Source: Bacteroidales bacterium | GTDB taxonomy: Bacteria > Bacteroidota > Bacteroidia > Bacteroidales > Muribaculaceae | Assembly (NCBI GenBank): GCA_030524805.1 | Contig: JAUNFY010000003.1 | Coordinates: forward strand, 18,228 to 82,227 | Direction: 5' to 3' | DNA: 64,000 nucleotides | Shown here: positions 26,864 through 35,220 of the stretch, one piece after another | Position numbering within the stretch: position 1 is the stretch's first letter | How the letters are laid out: the number at the start of each line of letters is the position of its first letter | Translations under genes and position numbers: made by a program | Notes under the pieces: generated by a model | What the model was told of the DNA's origin: nothing | Databases searched by the model: none | What the model saw: only the letters and a program-made list of their open reading frames with translations

Positions 26864-27757
26864 TTATCGTTGAGGTTGAAGCTTTTCTACCTGACGGAGT
26901 ATGTCGTCGGCTGTAGCGGCCGACACCGGAACGAGAGGCAGGCGGAGTTCGTTGTCAATCAGACCCATGTCGTGCATCACGCATTTCACTCCTGCCGGGT
27001 TGCCGTCGGCGAAGAGCAATCTGATGATTTCCTTGAATTTATAGTGATAGTCTACTGCTTCTATATAGTTTCCTTCGAGGCAGAGATGCACCATCTCCGA
27101 GAATTCTTTCGGGAATGCGTTGCCCACAACCGAGATGACACCTTCCGCGCCAAGAGTCATCAGCGGATATGTCATGCCGTCGTCGCCGCTTACCACCCGG
27201 AAGCCTTCCGGCTTCTCCTTGATGAGCCGTTCTATCTGCTGCATTTGTCCCGACGCTTCCTTGATTCCGATGATGTTGGGCACTTCACGGGCGAGCCTGA
27301 GTGTGGTGTCGGCTGTCATGTTCACTCCGGTGCGTCCCGGCACGTTGTAGAGAATCAGCGGGAGCGGAGAGGCTTCGGCTATGGCTTTGAAGTGGCTGTA
27401 GATGCCTTCCTGCGAGGGTTTGTTGTAGTAGGGCACTACCGACAGTATTGCCGAATAGCCGGTAAGGTCGCTCTTGGTCACACGGCGGATGATTTCTGCC
27501 GTATTGTTGCCCCCGATTCCAACCACAAGCGGTATCCGGCCGCCGGCAGTCTCCCTGACGGCTTTCATAACGCTTGTTTTTTCTTCTTCGGTAAGGGTCG
27601 GGGTTTCTCCGGTAGTGCCGAGCACAACCAGAAAATCAGCACCGTTGCTGACCACGCGGTCCACAACCTTTGCAAGAGCAGGATAGTCTATTTCTTTTGT
27701 ATGGGTGAAAGGCGTGATCAAGGCCACACCCATACCGAGCATGTTGATTGTTTGCAT
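26864..27757 (-). CDS. dapA: 4-hydroxy-tetrahydrodipicolinate synthase
   Basis: DapA condenses pyruvate with aspartate semialdehyde, the first committed step to lysine and meso-diaminopimelate. The (beta/alpha)8 enzyme shows LGTTGETPTL, the Tyr in ILYNVPGRTG and the Schiff-base Lys in IGIKEASG. Three starts are possible. I choose the ATG at 27757 because the -7 element at 27792-27799 predicts transcription starting near 27785, which would exclude the ATG at 27787; MQTINMLGMGVALITPF also fits the family N-terminus. Confidence 0.94.
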   Translation of the reverse strand: MQTINMLGMGVALITPFTHTKEIDYPALAKVVDRVVSNGADFLVVLGTTGETPTLTEEEKTSVMKAVRETAGGRIPLVVGIGGNNTAEIIRRVTKSDLTGYSAILSVVPYYNKPSQEGIYSHFKAIAEASPLPLILYNVPGRTGVNMTADTTLRLAREVPNIIGIKEASGQMQQIERLIKEKPEGFRVVSGDDGMTYPLMTLGAEGVISVVGNAFPKEFSEMVHLCLEGNYIEAVDYHYKFKEIIRLLFADGNPAGVKCVMHDMGLIDNELRLPLVPVSAATADDILRQVEKLQPQR

Positions 27758-27791
27758 AAGTGAACTGGATGCAGAATCTGGCATCACACTA

Positions 27792-27799
27792 CAAAATTA
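27792..27799 (-). promoter_or_regulatory. Promoter -7 element of dapA(-dnaG)
   Basis: TAATTTTG on the minus strand, 35 bases upstream of the chosen dapA ATG. No exact -33 TTTG is visible, only a run of T residues on that strand. This element decides the dapA start. Confidence 0.55.
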
Positions 27800-27871
27800 C
27801 ATCATTTTTTTTATACTGCATAAAAAATAAAGTTTTTTTTACATAATGGCATGGAAAAAGCATATAAAAAG

Positions 27872-27920
27872 TATATAAAAAGAGGCGCAGTTCAGTTCAT
27901 GAACGCGCCTCTTTTTATGT
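27872..27920 (-). terminator. Terminator after the triple-SGNH esterase gene
   Basis: A 12-bp stem (27877-27888 with 27905-27916) is extended inward by GTTCA/TGAAC (27890-27894 with 27900-27904). On the minus strand it is followed by a TTTTTATATAC tail. It lies about 30 bases past the esterase stop codon. Confidence 0.88.
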
Positions 27921-27947
27921 GTGATATGACCTATCGATGGTCTATGT

Positions 27948-30767
27948 TTAATTACCGAGCGGTTTCTCCATGTCCACGAATGTGGAGAGTGGCCAGTAAA
28001 ATGCGTCCGCATCATCCGGAGTGGCAGGTGAATACTTGGTGTAAGGTTTCAGATGCTTCGCCAGTTCCGGAAGTTTTTCTGCTATTCCTTCCCTCACGCA
28101 TCGTGCCACTTGGTCGGCGCCGAATGTGTTGAAATGCGTATTGTCGGCAAGGGCTTTGTCCTGTCCGGCGAATGTGCCTGCCGGATAGTGCACGAGCACT
28201 CGCTTGCTGCCTTCTTCGCCGAGGGCTTCATAGAGGGTTGAGGTCATCTCGGTGAGGTCGATCAGTGGCACGTTTTCTCTTGCAGCCACTTCGCGCATCG
28301 CCTTCGGATAGTCGCCGTGGGTGTCCTGCAGTTTGCCGTTTTTGAAATTGCGGCGTGCTGTCGGGGTCAGGAACACCACATTCAGCTGTTTGCTGCGGGC
28401 GCGGTCGATGAAGGTCTTCAGGTTGTGGGCGTAATTATAGTAGGCGCCGCTGCCGGCTCCTTTGTCTTTCTCATCGTTATGTCCGAACTCCACGAAAACG
28501 TAGTCGCCCGGTTTAGCCATCGAAAGAACTTTGTCGTAGCGTTTGCCTGCGAAGAAAGAGGAGGTGCGCTGACCGCTTTCGGCATGGTTGGATACAGCTA
28601 TCTGCTCATCGAAAAATTGCGGTATGAGCTGTCCCCAGCTTGCCCAGGGCTCTTTGTTCTGGTCCACTACCGTGCTGTCGCCGCAATAGAAAAGTGTGGT
28701 CACTGAGTCTGACTCCTCCACAGGGCGGATTGTGATGCTCTCTACAGCTGGCGATTTGCCGGTCACTTCGATTGTCAGCTTGTCGTCCCAGTTGCATGTG
28801 CCGTATTCTCTCGGATTCAGACGCACGCTGTCTTTGAGGTTGATTCCGGGATTACGTTTGTTCACGATGAAGGAATATTCCTCCTGCTTCTTTTTGGGCA
28901 GATTCACCTCATTCAGCATCAACCGGCGGTTTTCGGCTCTTACCACAGTGCTCGATTTGCGCTTCTTGTCGCCGAGCTTTACTGTCACCATATAGTTGCC
29001 GTCCGGAACTCTCACCGAGAAGAAATAAGGTTTGCTTCCATCTTTGGTGGCGGCAGATCCGAAGTCGTAGCCATAACCGTCCATCTCGTTATACGAGGGA
29101 ATGTTGGCATCCATGGTGAAAGTCATTGGATAAATGTCGGTCAGGTAGTCTTTCAGCGGGCAGTCGGTGCCGCGGAGTCCTTCGGCTATGCTTGCGGCGT
29201 TCAGGCGTGCCCCTTTTTTCGAGGAATGTGTATGGTCTTTCTTGAAGTAAGGCGGGGTGTTTGCTTCACCAATGGCCTGATACTTCTTGCCAGAGATTGA
29301 ATTGAGGTCGATATAGTAGGCACCGGCCTGGCGGGCGGCATCTTTGGCCCATTTGCCGAAGGAGGCGGCGTTGCTCTCTATCTTGCCATCTTTCCATTTG
29401 TTGCGCGGCGTATGGCTCAATACGATTGGTATCGCACCTTTCTCTTTGCAGTCCATGATGAATTTGCGCAGATACCATCCGTAAGTATACACCACTTGGT
29501 TGATGCCTGTCTTCTCCATCTTGAACACCTTGCTTTCAGGACCGGAGCCATGAAGTTCGCCGCGGGCTTTGCCTGTGTTGATGTCGCCGCCATCGTTGTG
29601 GCCGAACTGCATTATCACGAAGTCGCCCGGTTGGAGTGCGTTGTACACCTTGTCCCAGCGTCCCTCGTCGAGGAATGTTCTGGCGCTTCTGCCTGCCATG
29701 GCATGGTTTTCCACGCTGATTTCGTCGGTGTCAAACAATTCGGCTATCACGCTGCCCCAGCCCCACATGCTGTCGTCGTCGCTGTCTTCATTTTTCACCG
29801 TGCTGTCGCCGATGGTGAAGAGCACCGGTTTGCCCGGTTTGCGGGTGCTTCCGGTCACTGTGTCTACGGGGAAGGGAAGGAGATAATCCTTGAGCGCGCA
29901 GCCTTCAAGTGCGGATATGCCCTGTGCGGCTGATTCGGCATTCACCTTCGCGCCGAAAGCTGACGTGTGGATGCGGTCGATGTAGAACATCGTCTTCACC
30001 TTATCTTTCCCGAAGCGCTCGAATTTTTTTGCCGTGATGTCGTTGAGGTCTACGAATGGCACACCTTCGGCCTCCGCCACTTGCTTGGCCCAAAGTCCGA
30101 AAGTCTTGTCTACTCGTGTCACTTTTGTGCTGTCCTTATCGTCCCAGGCCATTCTCGGTGTGAGGGAGAAAAGTATCGGGTGTGCCCCCTTGGCCTTCAC
30201 TTCGCGCACATAGCGCCGCATATATTCGCCGTAGGAGTATACTGTGTCGCGCACTCCGGTTTCTTTTATCACCACCGGCAGCACTTCATCGCCTATTCCT
30301 TTTATGGTGGCTCGCGCACGTCCGCTGTCGAATGGTCCGTTGTCGTTGTGGCCGAGTTCTATGATCACCCAGTCGCCTTTGCGCACGCCTTCAAGCACGT
30401 CTTTCCACAACACATTGTAGAAGGTGCGGCTGCTCATGCCTCCGAGCGCATGGTTTTCTACTGTGATCTTGTTTTTGTCGAAATAATCGGGAGCGTAATA
30501 TCCCCAGCCCCATTGACCGTTGCTGCCGTTGCCGAGCGTCCCGGTGCGCATGGTGGAGTTGCCTACCAGAAACAGCACGGGATTATTCCCGACTCGGCTG
30601 CTGCCGGCCACAGGGCGCGCGGTGCGCGCTTTGTTGATACTGTCGGGCGTGTTGTCGATCACCTGATTGACATCGGGCATCGACTGTGGCGCTTCCGGAG
30701 CTGCCGCCAATGCCAGAAAGGCGCAGGCCATGCCGGCCGCCGGCAGGATGTGTCGTAAATGTTTCAT
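27948..30767 (-). CDS. Secreted protein with three SGNH (rhamnogalacturonan acetylesterase-like) domains
   Basis: This 939-residue exported protein (signal peptide about 1-23) has three SGNH/GDSL esterase domains that would remove acetyl groups from pectic or related glycans. Domain 1 (about 62-300): GNST with Ser71, GHND with Asn141, and DRIH with Asp264/His267. Domain 2 (about 312-545): GDST with Ser322, GHND with Asn391, DHTH with Asp511/His514. Domain 3 (about 690-905): GDST with Ser698, GHND with Asn764, DNTH with Asp875/His878. All three triads look intact, although domain 1 has Asn for Asp in its GDS box. Between domains 2 and 3 lies a beta-sandwich-like region (about 548-685) resembling the N-terminal module of other such esterases. 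No SusC/SusD genes are adjacent. Substrate is inferred from family only. Confidence 0.88.
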   Translation of the reverse strand: MKHLRHILPAAGMACAFLALAAAPEAPQSMPDVNQVIDNTPDSINKARTARPVAGSSRVGNNPVLFLVGNSTMRTGTLGNGSNGQWGWGYYAPDYFDKNKITVENHALGGMSSRTFYNVLWKDVLEGVRKGDWVIIELGHNDNGPFDSGRARATIKGIGDEVLPVVIKETGVRDTVYSYGEYMRRYVREVKAKGAHPILFSLTPRMAWDDKDSTKVTRVDKTFGLWAKQVAEAEGVPFVDLNDITAKKFERFGKDKVKTMFYIDRIHTSAFGAKVNAESAAQGISALEGCALKDYLLPFPVDTVTGSTRKPGKPVLFTIGDSTVKNEDSDDDSMWGWGSVIAELFDTDEISVENHAMAGRSARTFLDEGRWDKVYNALQPGDFVIMQFGHNDGGDINTGKARGELHGSGPESKVFKMEKTGINQVVYTYGWYLRKFIMDCKEKGAIPIVLSHTPRNKWKDGKIESNAASFGKWAKDAARQAGAYYIDLNSISGKKYQAIGEANTPPYFKKDHTHSSKKGARLNAASIAEGLRGTDCPLKDYLTDIYPMTFTMDANIPSYNEMDGYGYDFGSAATKDGSKPYFFSVRVPDGNYMVTVKLGDKKRKSSTVVRAENRRLMLNEVNLPKKKQEEYSFIVNKRNPGINLKDSVRLNPREYGTCNWDDKLTIEVTGKSPAVESITIRPVEESDSVTTLFYCGDSTVVDQNKEPWASWGQLIPQFFDEQIAVSNHAESGQRTSSFFAGKRYDKVLSMAKPGDYVFVEFGHNDEKDKGAGSGAYYNYAHNLKTFIDRARSKQLNVVFLTPTARRNFKNGKLQDTHGDYPKAMREVAARENVPLIDLTEMTSTLYEALGEEGSKRVLVHYPAGTFAGQDKALADNTHFNTFGADQVARCVREGIAEKLPELAKHLKPYTKYSPATPDDADAFYWPLSTFVDMEKPLGN

Positions 30768-30836
30768 TGATTATATATAGATATTAGGTTTATTGGAATT
30801 CGTAAATAAGTTTAACCAACTTCTTAATTAATTTTG

Positions 30837-30868
30837 CAAATTTAGGCAAAAATTTCCTAATATCCAAA
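30837..30868 (-). promoter_or_regulatory. Promoter of the triple-SGNH esterase gene
   Basis: On the minus strand TTTG (30868-30865) and TAAATTTG (30844-30837) are 20 bases apart, about 70 bases upstream of the esterase ATG. Confidence 0.75.
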
Positions 30869-30870
30869 AT

Positions 30871-30907
30871 AAACAGCCATCATGGCGTGTGGCCACGATG
30901 GCTGTTT
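30871..30907 (-). terminator. Hairpin terminator after rubredoxin
   Basis: An 11-bp stem (30871-30881 with 30897-30907) continues as TGGC/GCCA inside. On the minus strand it is followed by ATTTTGG. It lies 29 bases after the rubredoxin stop and directly upstream of the esterase promoter. Confidence 0.75.
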
Positions 30908-30936
30908 GATGTTTGATTATATTGCGGATGCGGTGT

Positions 30937-31104
30937 TTATTCCACCGGGCTGAACTGGTCTTTGCCCACACCGCAGATCGGACATACCCAATCTTCAGGA
31001 AGGTCGGCAAATTCAGTTCCGGGGCTGATTCCGTTGTCGGGGTCGCCGATAGCCGGGTCATAAACCCAATCGCATACGTCGCATACAAATTTCTGATCTT
31101 TCAT
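30937..31104 (-). CDS. Rubredoxin
   Basis: A 55-residue protein read directly from the minus strand: it begins [17 protein letters not shown] and ends [11 protein letters not shown]. The four iron-binding cysteines form the two CxxC pairs Cys8/Cys11 and Cys41/Cys44 (VCPICGVGK), with the conserved aromatic core ([13 protein letters not shown]). Rubredoxins carry single electrons, in anaerobes often to rubrerythrin or superoxide and peroxide reductases; no partner gene is adjacent. It is flanked by its own hairpin terminator and looks monocistronic. Confidence 0.96.
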   Translation of the reverse strand: MKDQKFVCDVCDWVYDPAIGDPDNGISPGTEFADLPEDWVCPICGVGKDQFSPVE

Positions 31105-31177
31105 AGTTGATAAATTTTTAAGAGGTTTGCAATCAAAACATCTAAATCCTCATCTTGGTTCAATCCCTCCCCCCAAG

Positions 31178-31352
31178 AAGTCAGGGGAAGCAGTGTGAGG
31201 GCGGCAGCCCGAATTCCCGAAAGTCAGAGGAAGCAGTGTGAGGGCGGTAGCCCGAAAAGTCCCCGGTTCTCAAAAGTTTTTTTGAAGGAGTGTGAGGGCG
31301 CAGCCCGAATCCCCAAAAGTCAGAGGAGGCTGTGTGAGGGCGGAAGCCCGAA
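31178..31352 (+). repeat. Four degenerate copies of a REP-like ~36-bp repeat
   Basis: Copies lie at 31178-31213, 31221-31256, 31284-31309 (5' part replaced) and 31317-31352. The shared core is GTGTGAGGGCGGCAGCCCGA; copy 3 lacks one base and copy 4 reads GGAAG in the middle. GGGC/GCCC arms allow a small hairpin in each copy. Spacing is irregular (7, 27 and 7 bases). It resembles extragenic REP elements rather than CRISPR or coding sequence. Confidence 0.75.
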
Positions 31353-31384
31353 TTTCATCTTTCCATCTTCCCATCTTCCCAAAT

Positions 31385-31415
31385 TTTGCCAATTAAAAAA
31401 TTTTATATAATTTTG
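31385..31415 (+). promoter_or_regulatory. Promoter of glnN
   Basis: TTTG (31385-31388) and TAATTTTG (31408-31415) are 19 bases apart. The predicted start near 31422 gives a leader of about 77 bases that includes the palindrome at 31464-31477. Confidence 0.75.
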
Positions 31416-31463
31416 CAGCATGAAAATCTGAAGAATTTTTCTGAAAGATCATCAGGTAAAAAA

Positions 31464-31477
31464 CCGGAATATTCCGG
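31464..31477 (+). promoter_or_regulatory. Palindrome in the glnN leader
   Basis: CCGGAATATTCCGG is a perfect 14-bp palindrome 21 bases before the glnN ATG, inside the predicted 5' leader. It could be a protein-binding site or a small RNA hairpin near the ribosome site; which one cannot be told from sequence. Confidence 0.45.
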
Positions 31478-31498
31478 CCGTCTAAATACTATTAAAAG

Positions 31499-33688
31499 AT
31501 GTCAGATTTAAGGTTTAAAAGCGTAGAGGAGGCATCCTCCCGTAAGCCCGTAGAGGTAAAGCTCCCGAATGAACGCGTGGAAAAATACTACGCGAAGCAA
31601 GTATTCAACCGGCAAAAAATGTTTGAATATCTGCCTCGACAAACCTACCAGGCGCTTGTAGACGCCATCGACAACAAGAAAACCTTAAGTCTGTCACTTG
31701 CCGATAGTGTGGCGGAAGGCATGAAAAGATGGGCCATCGAATCAGGCGCCCGTCATTACACCCACTGGTTTCACCCTCTCACTGGCGGAACGGCGGAAAA
31801 ACACGACTCTTTCATCGAGCATGATGGTAAAGGGGGAGTGCTGGAGACATTCACCGGCAAACTCCTCGTGCAGCAGGAGCCGGACGCATCCTCTTTCCCC
31901 AACGGTGGCATTCGCAACACTTTTGAGGCGCGCGGTTATTCAGCTTGGGACATTTCCTCGCCCGCTTTCATCATCAACGACACTCTCTGCATCCCTACTG
32001 TCTTTATCTCCTACACCGGAGAGAGCCTCGACTATAAGACTCCGTTGCTCAAGGCTTTGAATTCGGTCGATAAGGCCGCCACCCGCGTGGCGAGGTATTT
32101 CAATCCTGAAGTAAATCATGTCAAGTCTTATCTCGGCTGGGAGCAGGAATATTTCCTTGTCGATGAGGCACTTTACGACGCGCGCCCCGACTTGGTGATG
32201 ACGGGCCGCACGCTGATGGGACATGAATCGGCAAAAAACCAGCAGCTTGAAGATCATTATTTCGGAGCCATTCCGCAGCGCGTGGAGGCGTTCATGCTCG
32301 ATCTGGAGTTGGAATGCCATAAGCTTGGCATCCCCGCCAAAACACGCCACAATGAGGTGGCACCCAACCAGTTTGAGCTCGCGCCAATCTTCGAGGAGGC
32401 AAACCTTGCAAACGACCACAACCAGCTTCTGATGAGCCTGATGGCGGAAGTGGCCAGAAAGCATCATTTCCGCGTCTTGCTGCATGAAAAACCGTTCGCC
32501 GGCATCAATGGCAGCGGTAAGCACAACAACTGGAGCCTCGGCACCGACAAAGGTGTGCTTCTTTTCGCTCCCGGCAAGACTCCCGAGCAGAACCTGCAGT
32601 TCATTACTTTTGTGGCCAACGTCATGGCGGCTGTTCACGAGCACAACGCGCTGCTGAAGGCGTCGATCATGACCGCTACCAATGCCCATCGCCTCGGTGC
32701 CAACGAGGCGCCTCCGGCCATAATCTCGATGTTCCTCGGCACTCAGCTCACCAAGATTCTTGACTCGATAGAGAAGGCCGAGGAGGATGCCGACATTCTC
32801 CTTGATGGCAAAGATAAGATAAATCTCGACATAGCTCAGATTCCGGAGCTTATGATCGACAACACCGACCGCAACCGCACAAGTCCCTTCGCTTTCACCG
32901 GCAACAGGTTTGAATATCGTGCCGTTGGCAGTACCGCAAACTGTGCTTCGGCCATGATTGCCGTAAATGCGGCGGTTGCTGATCAGCTCAATCGTTTTGC
33001 CGATAAGGTAGACGCACGTGTGGCTGCCGGCGAACAGCTCAACCAGGCTATATTCAAGGAAATGCGTCAGCTCGTCATCGACTCTAAGGCCATCCACTTC
33101 GATGGCAACGGCTATAGCGATGAGTGGAAGGAAGAGGCTGCCCGTCGTGGTCTCGATGTGGAGAGTAGTGCTCCGCTGATGTACGATGCTTACACCCGCA
33201 AGAGCTCCACTGAAATGTTTGAGCGCACAGGTGTGCTTTCGACAAAAGAGATCGAGGCCCGCAACGAGGTGAAGTGGGAGATGTATAGCAAGAAAGTGCA
33301 GATCGAGAGCCGTGTGCTCGGCGACCTTGCCATAAATCATATCATTCCTGCTGCCACCCGCTATCAGAGTCTGTTGCTCGACAACGTTTATAAGATAAAA
33401 AGTCTTTTCGCAGGAGAGAAGATGGACAAGATCGCGGCCCACGACCTGGCGGCCATCGAGCAGATGTCTGATCATATCTCCAAGATCCGCAACGGAGTGG
33501 AAGACATGGTGGCGAAGCGCCATGTGGCCAACCGCAAACCCAACGAGCGAAGCAAAGCGATAGCTTACCACGACGACATCGTGCCGGCAATGGAAGAAAT
33601 AAGGAAGAGCATCGACGCGCTCGAACTCATGGTCGACAATGAGATTTGGCCCCTCCCGAAATATCGTGAGCTTCTGTTCATAAGATAA
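31499..33688 (+). CDS. glnN: Glutamine synthetase type III
   Basis: GSIII makes glutamine from glutamate, ammonia and ATP and is the main ammonia-assimilating enzyme form in Bacteroidetes. The 729 residues match the family length. Characteristic stretches are YTHWFHPLTG near residue 87, the GSIII signature FPNGGIRNTFEARGYSAWD near 134-152, KHNNWSLGT near 340, and the C-terminal helical region. It has its own promoter and terminator, so it is monocistronic. Confidence 0.97.
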   Translation: MSDLRFKSVEEASSRKPVEVKLPNERVEKYYAKQVFNRQKMFEYLPRQTYQALVDAIDNKKTLSLSLADSVAEGMKRWAIESGARHYTHWFHPLTGGTAEKHDSFIEHDGKGGVLETFTGKLLVQQEPDASSFPNGGIRNTFEARGYSAWDISSPAFIINDTLCIPTVFISYTGESLDYKTPLLKALNSVDKAATRVARYFNPEVNHVKSYLGWEQEYFLVDEALYDARPDLVMTGRTLMGHESAKNQQLEDHYFGAIPQRVEAFMLDLELECHKLGIPAKTRHNEVAPNQFELAPIFEEANLANDHNQLLMSLMAEVARKHHFRVLLHEKPFAGINGSGKHNNWSLGTDKGVLLFAPGKTPEQNLQFITFVANVMAAVHEHNALLKASIMTATNAHRLGANEAPPAIISMFLGTQLTKILDSIEKAEEDADILLDGKDKINLDIAQIPELMIDNTDRNRTSPFAFTGNRFEYRAVGSTANCASAMIAVNAAVADQLNRFADKVDARVAAGEQLNQAIFKEMRQLVIDSKAIHFDGNGYSDEWKEEAARRGLDVESSAPLMYDAYTRKSSTEMFERTGVLSTKEIEARNEVKWEMYSKKVQIESRVLGDLAINHIIPAATRYQSLLLDNVYKIKSLFAGEKMDKIAAHDLAAIEQMSDHISKIRNGVEDMVAKRHVANRKPNERSKAIAYHDDIVPAMEEIRKSIDALELMVDNEIWPLPKYRELLFIR

Positions 33689-33751
33689 CCCACATAAGGA
33701 TAGCGTGTCAATCACGTAAATCACTTGATTTCATCTTCCTTATGAAGATAT

Positions 33752-33790
33752 TGCCGTGGATGTGGAAATTTCCGCACCCACGGCATTTTT
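33752..33790 (+). terminator. Rho-independent terminator of glnN
   Basis: An 8-bp outer stem (33752-33759 with 33778-33785) extends inward imperfectly (GTG/CAC, GG/CC) and is followed by TTTTTATG. Confidence 0.85.
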
Positions 33791-33834
33791 ATGCCACTTT
33801 CTTGTATTCTCGGCATCTCTTTATTGAATGAAAA

Positions 33835-33866
33835 TTTGCACATAACGAATTTTTTTTGTAATTTTG
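33835..33866 (+). promoter_or_regulatory. Promoter of rpsF-rpsR-rplI
   Basis: TTTG (33835-33838) and TAATTTTG (33859-33866) are 20 bases apart. The predicted leader of about 70 bases before rpsF contains GC-rich GCAGC/GCTG pairing possibilities, but I do not see a recognisable S6:S18 leader motif. Confidence 0.75.
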
Positions 33867-33942
33867 CATCGCTTTTGCAGCGGAGCTGTCATGGCTGTGA
33901 TGTAAAAGTAGTGAAAATTAACTATATAACAACAAAACACGT

Positions 33943-34326
33943 ATGAATCGTTACGAAACCGTTTTCATTTTAACTCCCGTTTTGTCTGACGAACAGATGA
34001 AGGAAGCGGTAGAAAAATTCAAAGGCGTATTGACAGCAAACGGTGCTTCAATCGTCAATGAAGAGGAATGGGGCCTGCGCAAGCTTGCTTATCCCATCCA
34101 GAAGAAATCAACAGGCTTTTACTGTCTTCTCGAATTCGAAGGCGCGCCCGAACTGGTGAAGCAGCTTGAAATCGCATATCGCCGCGATGAGAAAGTGCTG
34201 CGTTTCCTCACTTTCCGCCTCGACAAATATGCAGCGGAATACGCAGAAAAACGCCGCAACCTGAGAGCAAAGAAAGCAAGTGAAACAGCTGAGGCTCCCG
34301 CCGAAGCAGAAAACAAGGAGGCTTAA
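33943..34326 (+). CDS. rpsF: 30S ribosomal protein S6
   Basis: S6 binds S18 and the central domain of 16S rRNA in the small subunit platform. The 127 residues start with the typical [16 protein letters not shown] and contain the [13 protein letters not shown] strand and [13 protein letters not shown] lineage-style Ala/Glu-rich C-terminal tail of about 20 residues follows. It is first in the rpsF-rpsR-rplI operon, two bases before rpsR. Confidence 0.97.
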   Translation: MNRYETVFILTPVLSDEQMKEAVEKFKGVLTANGASIVNEEEWGLRKLAYPIQKKSTGFYCLLEFEGAPELVKQLEIAYRRDEKVLRFLTFRLDKYAAEYAEKRRNLRAKKASETAEAPAEAENKEA

Positions 34327-34328
34327 TC

Positions 34329-34595
34329 ATGGCAGCAAATAGCGAAATCCGTTACCTTACCCCTCTCTCGGTAGACACTCGTAAGAAAAAATACTGCCGT
34401 TTCAAACGCAGCGGTATCAAATACATCGACTACAAGGATCCTGAATTCCTCAAGAAATTCCTCAACGAGCAGGGTAAGATCCTTCCCCGTCGCATCACAG
34501 GAACATCGCTCAAATTCCAGCGTCGTGTGGCTCAGGCCGTGAAGCGTGCCCGTCATCTCGCGCTTCTTCCCTACGTGACCGACTTAATGAAGTAA
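34329..34595 (+). CDS. rpsR: 30S ribosomal protein S18
   Basis: S18 partners S6 on the platform of the 30S subunit. The 88 residues show the family core: [38 protein letters not shown] and the basic [14 protein letters not shown] segment. It lies between rpsF (2-base gap) and rplI (24-base gap). Confidence 0.97.
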   Translation: MAANSEIRYLTPLSVDTRKKKYCRFKRSGIKYIDYKDPEFLKKFLNEQGKILPRRITGTSLKFQRRVAQAVKRARHLALLPYVTDLMK

Positions 34596-34619
34596 TAACC
34601 ATTTAACCGAAAACTATAT

Positions 34620-35075
34620 ATGAAACTTATTCTCAAAGAAAACGTAGTCGAACTTGGCTACAAAGACGATGTAGTCGAAGTTAAGGATGGTTACGGCCGC
34701 AACTACCTGATTCCCCAGGGCAAGGCAGTGATTGCATCAGAAGCCAACTTGAAGGAACTTCAGGAAAATCTTCGTCAGCGCGCTCACAAGATCGCTGCTA
34801 TCCTCGCTGAGGCTCAGGGTCAGGCCGACGCTATCAAGGACGTTAAGCTCGTCATTGAAGCTAAGACCGGCGCTAACGGCACTATCTACGGCAGCGTAGG
34901 TGCTGCTCAGATCTCTGAAGCATTCCAGAAGCTCGGTCACGAAATCGACCGCAAGCTCATCTCGCTCAAGAACCCCATCAAGGCTGTTGGCGAGTATGTA
35001 TGCACAGTCAAATTCCACAGGGACGTAAATGCTGAAGTTCCCGTATGTGTTGTGGCTGAAGCTGAAGAAGAATAA
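34620..35075 (+). CDS. rplI: 50S ribosomal protein L9
   Basis: L9 binds 23S rRNA near the L1 stalk and helps keep the reading frame. The N-terminal domain (MKLILKENVVELGYKDDVVEVKDGYGRNYLIP, in two visible motifs) is followed by a long connecting helix and the C-terminal RNA-binding domain; it ends in an acidic tail. The length of 151 is normal. It is the last gene of the operon and is closed by a strong terminator at 35120-35152. Confidence 0.97.
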   Translation: MKLILKENVVELGYKDDVVEVKDGYGRNYLIPQGKAVIASEANLKELQENLRQRAHKIAAILAEAQGQADAIKDVKLVIEAKTGANGTIYGSVGAAQISEAFQKLGHEIDRKLISLKNPIKAVGEYVCTVKFHRDVNAEVPVCVVAEAEEE

Positions 35076-35119
35076 TCCGACGACTTTTCAGGCCTTGCAG
35101 GCCTTGATCGAAATTATTG

Positions 35120-35152
35120 ATCCGCACTCTTCATGGAGTGCGGATTTTTTTT
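35120..35152 (+). terminator. Rho-independent terminator of rpsF-rpsR-rplI
   Basis: A perfect 10-bp stem (35120-35129 with 35136-35145) with a 6-base loop is followed by eight T residues. The end of the T run is also the -33 TTTG of the dnaN promoter. Confidence 0.92.
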
Positions 35153-35181
35153 GTGCGTTACAATTTTTTTTATTATCTTTG
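35150..35181 (+). promoter_or_regulatory. Promoter of the dnaN operon
   Basis: TTTG (35150-35153) and TATCTTTG (35174-35181) are 20 bases apart, 39 bases upstream of the dnaN ATG. Confidence 0.8.
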
Positions 35182-35220
35182 TAGATTGATATACAAGAAT
35201 CTTTTAAATTTGATAATTAT

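Larger units (their letters stand above)
31105..31498 (+). other. Intergenic region upstream of glnN with REP-like repeats
   Basis: No gene is supported; the open frame at 31195-31410 is only the translated repeat. Contents in order: the rubredoxin upstream region, four copies of a 36-bp repeat (31178-31352), a short CATCTTCC-type direct repeat (31355-31380), the glnN promoter (31385-31415) and a leader with a 14-bp palindrome (31464-31477). Confidence 0.7.

Noticed and set aside
31178-31352. Possible CRISPR array
   Set aside because: Repeats are degenerate, spacing is irregular (7, 27 and 7 bases), spacers are too short, and no cas gene is present.
31195-31410. 71-residue open frame with repeated RIPxSQRxxCEGGSP peptides
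   Set aside because: It is a translation of the REP-like repeat; the frame is interrupted by differences in unit length and has no conserved start.
33867-33942. S6:S18-type ribosomal leader upstream of rpsF
   Set aside because: The leader is in the right place, but I could not find the conserved CCG-bearing bulged hairpin; a covariance model search would be decisive.
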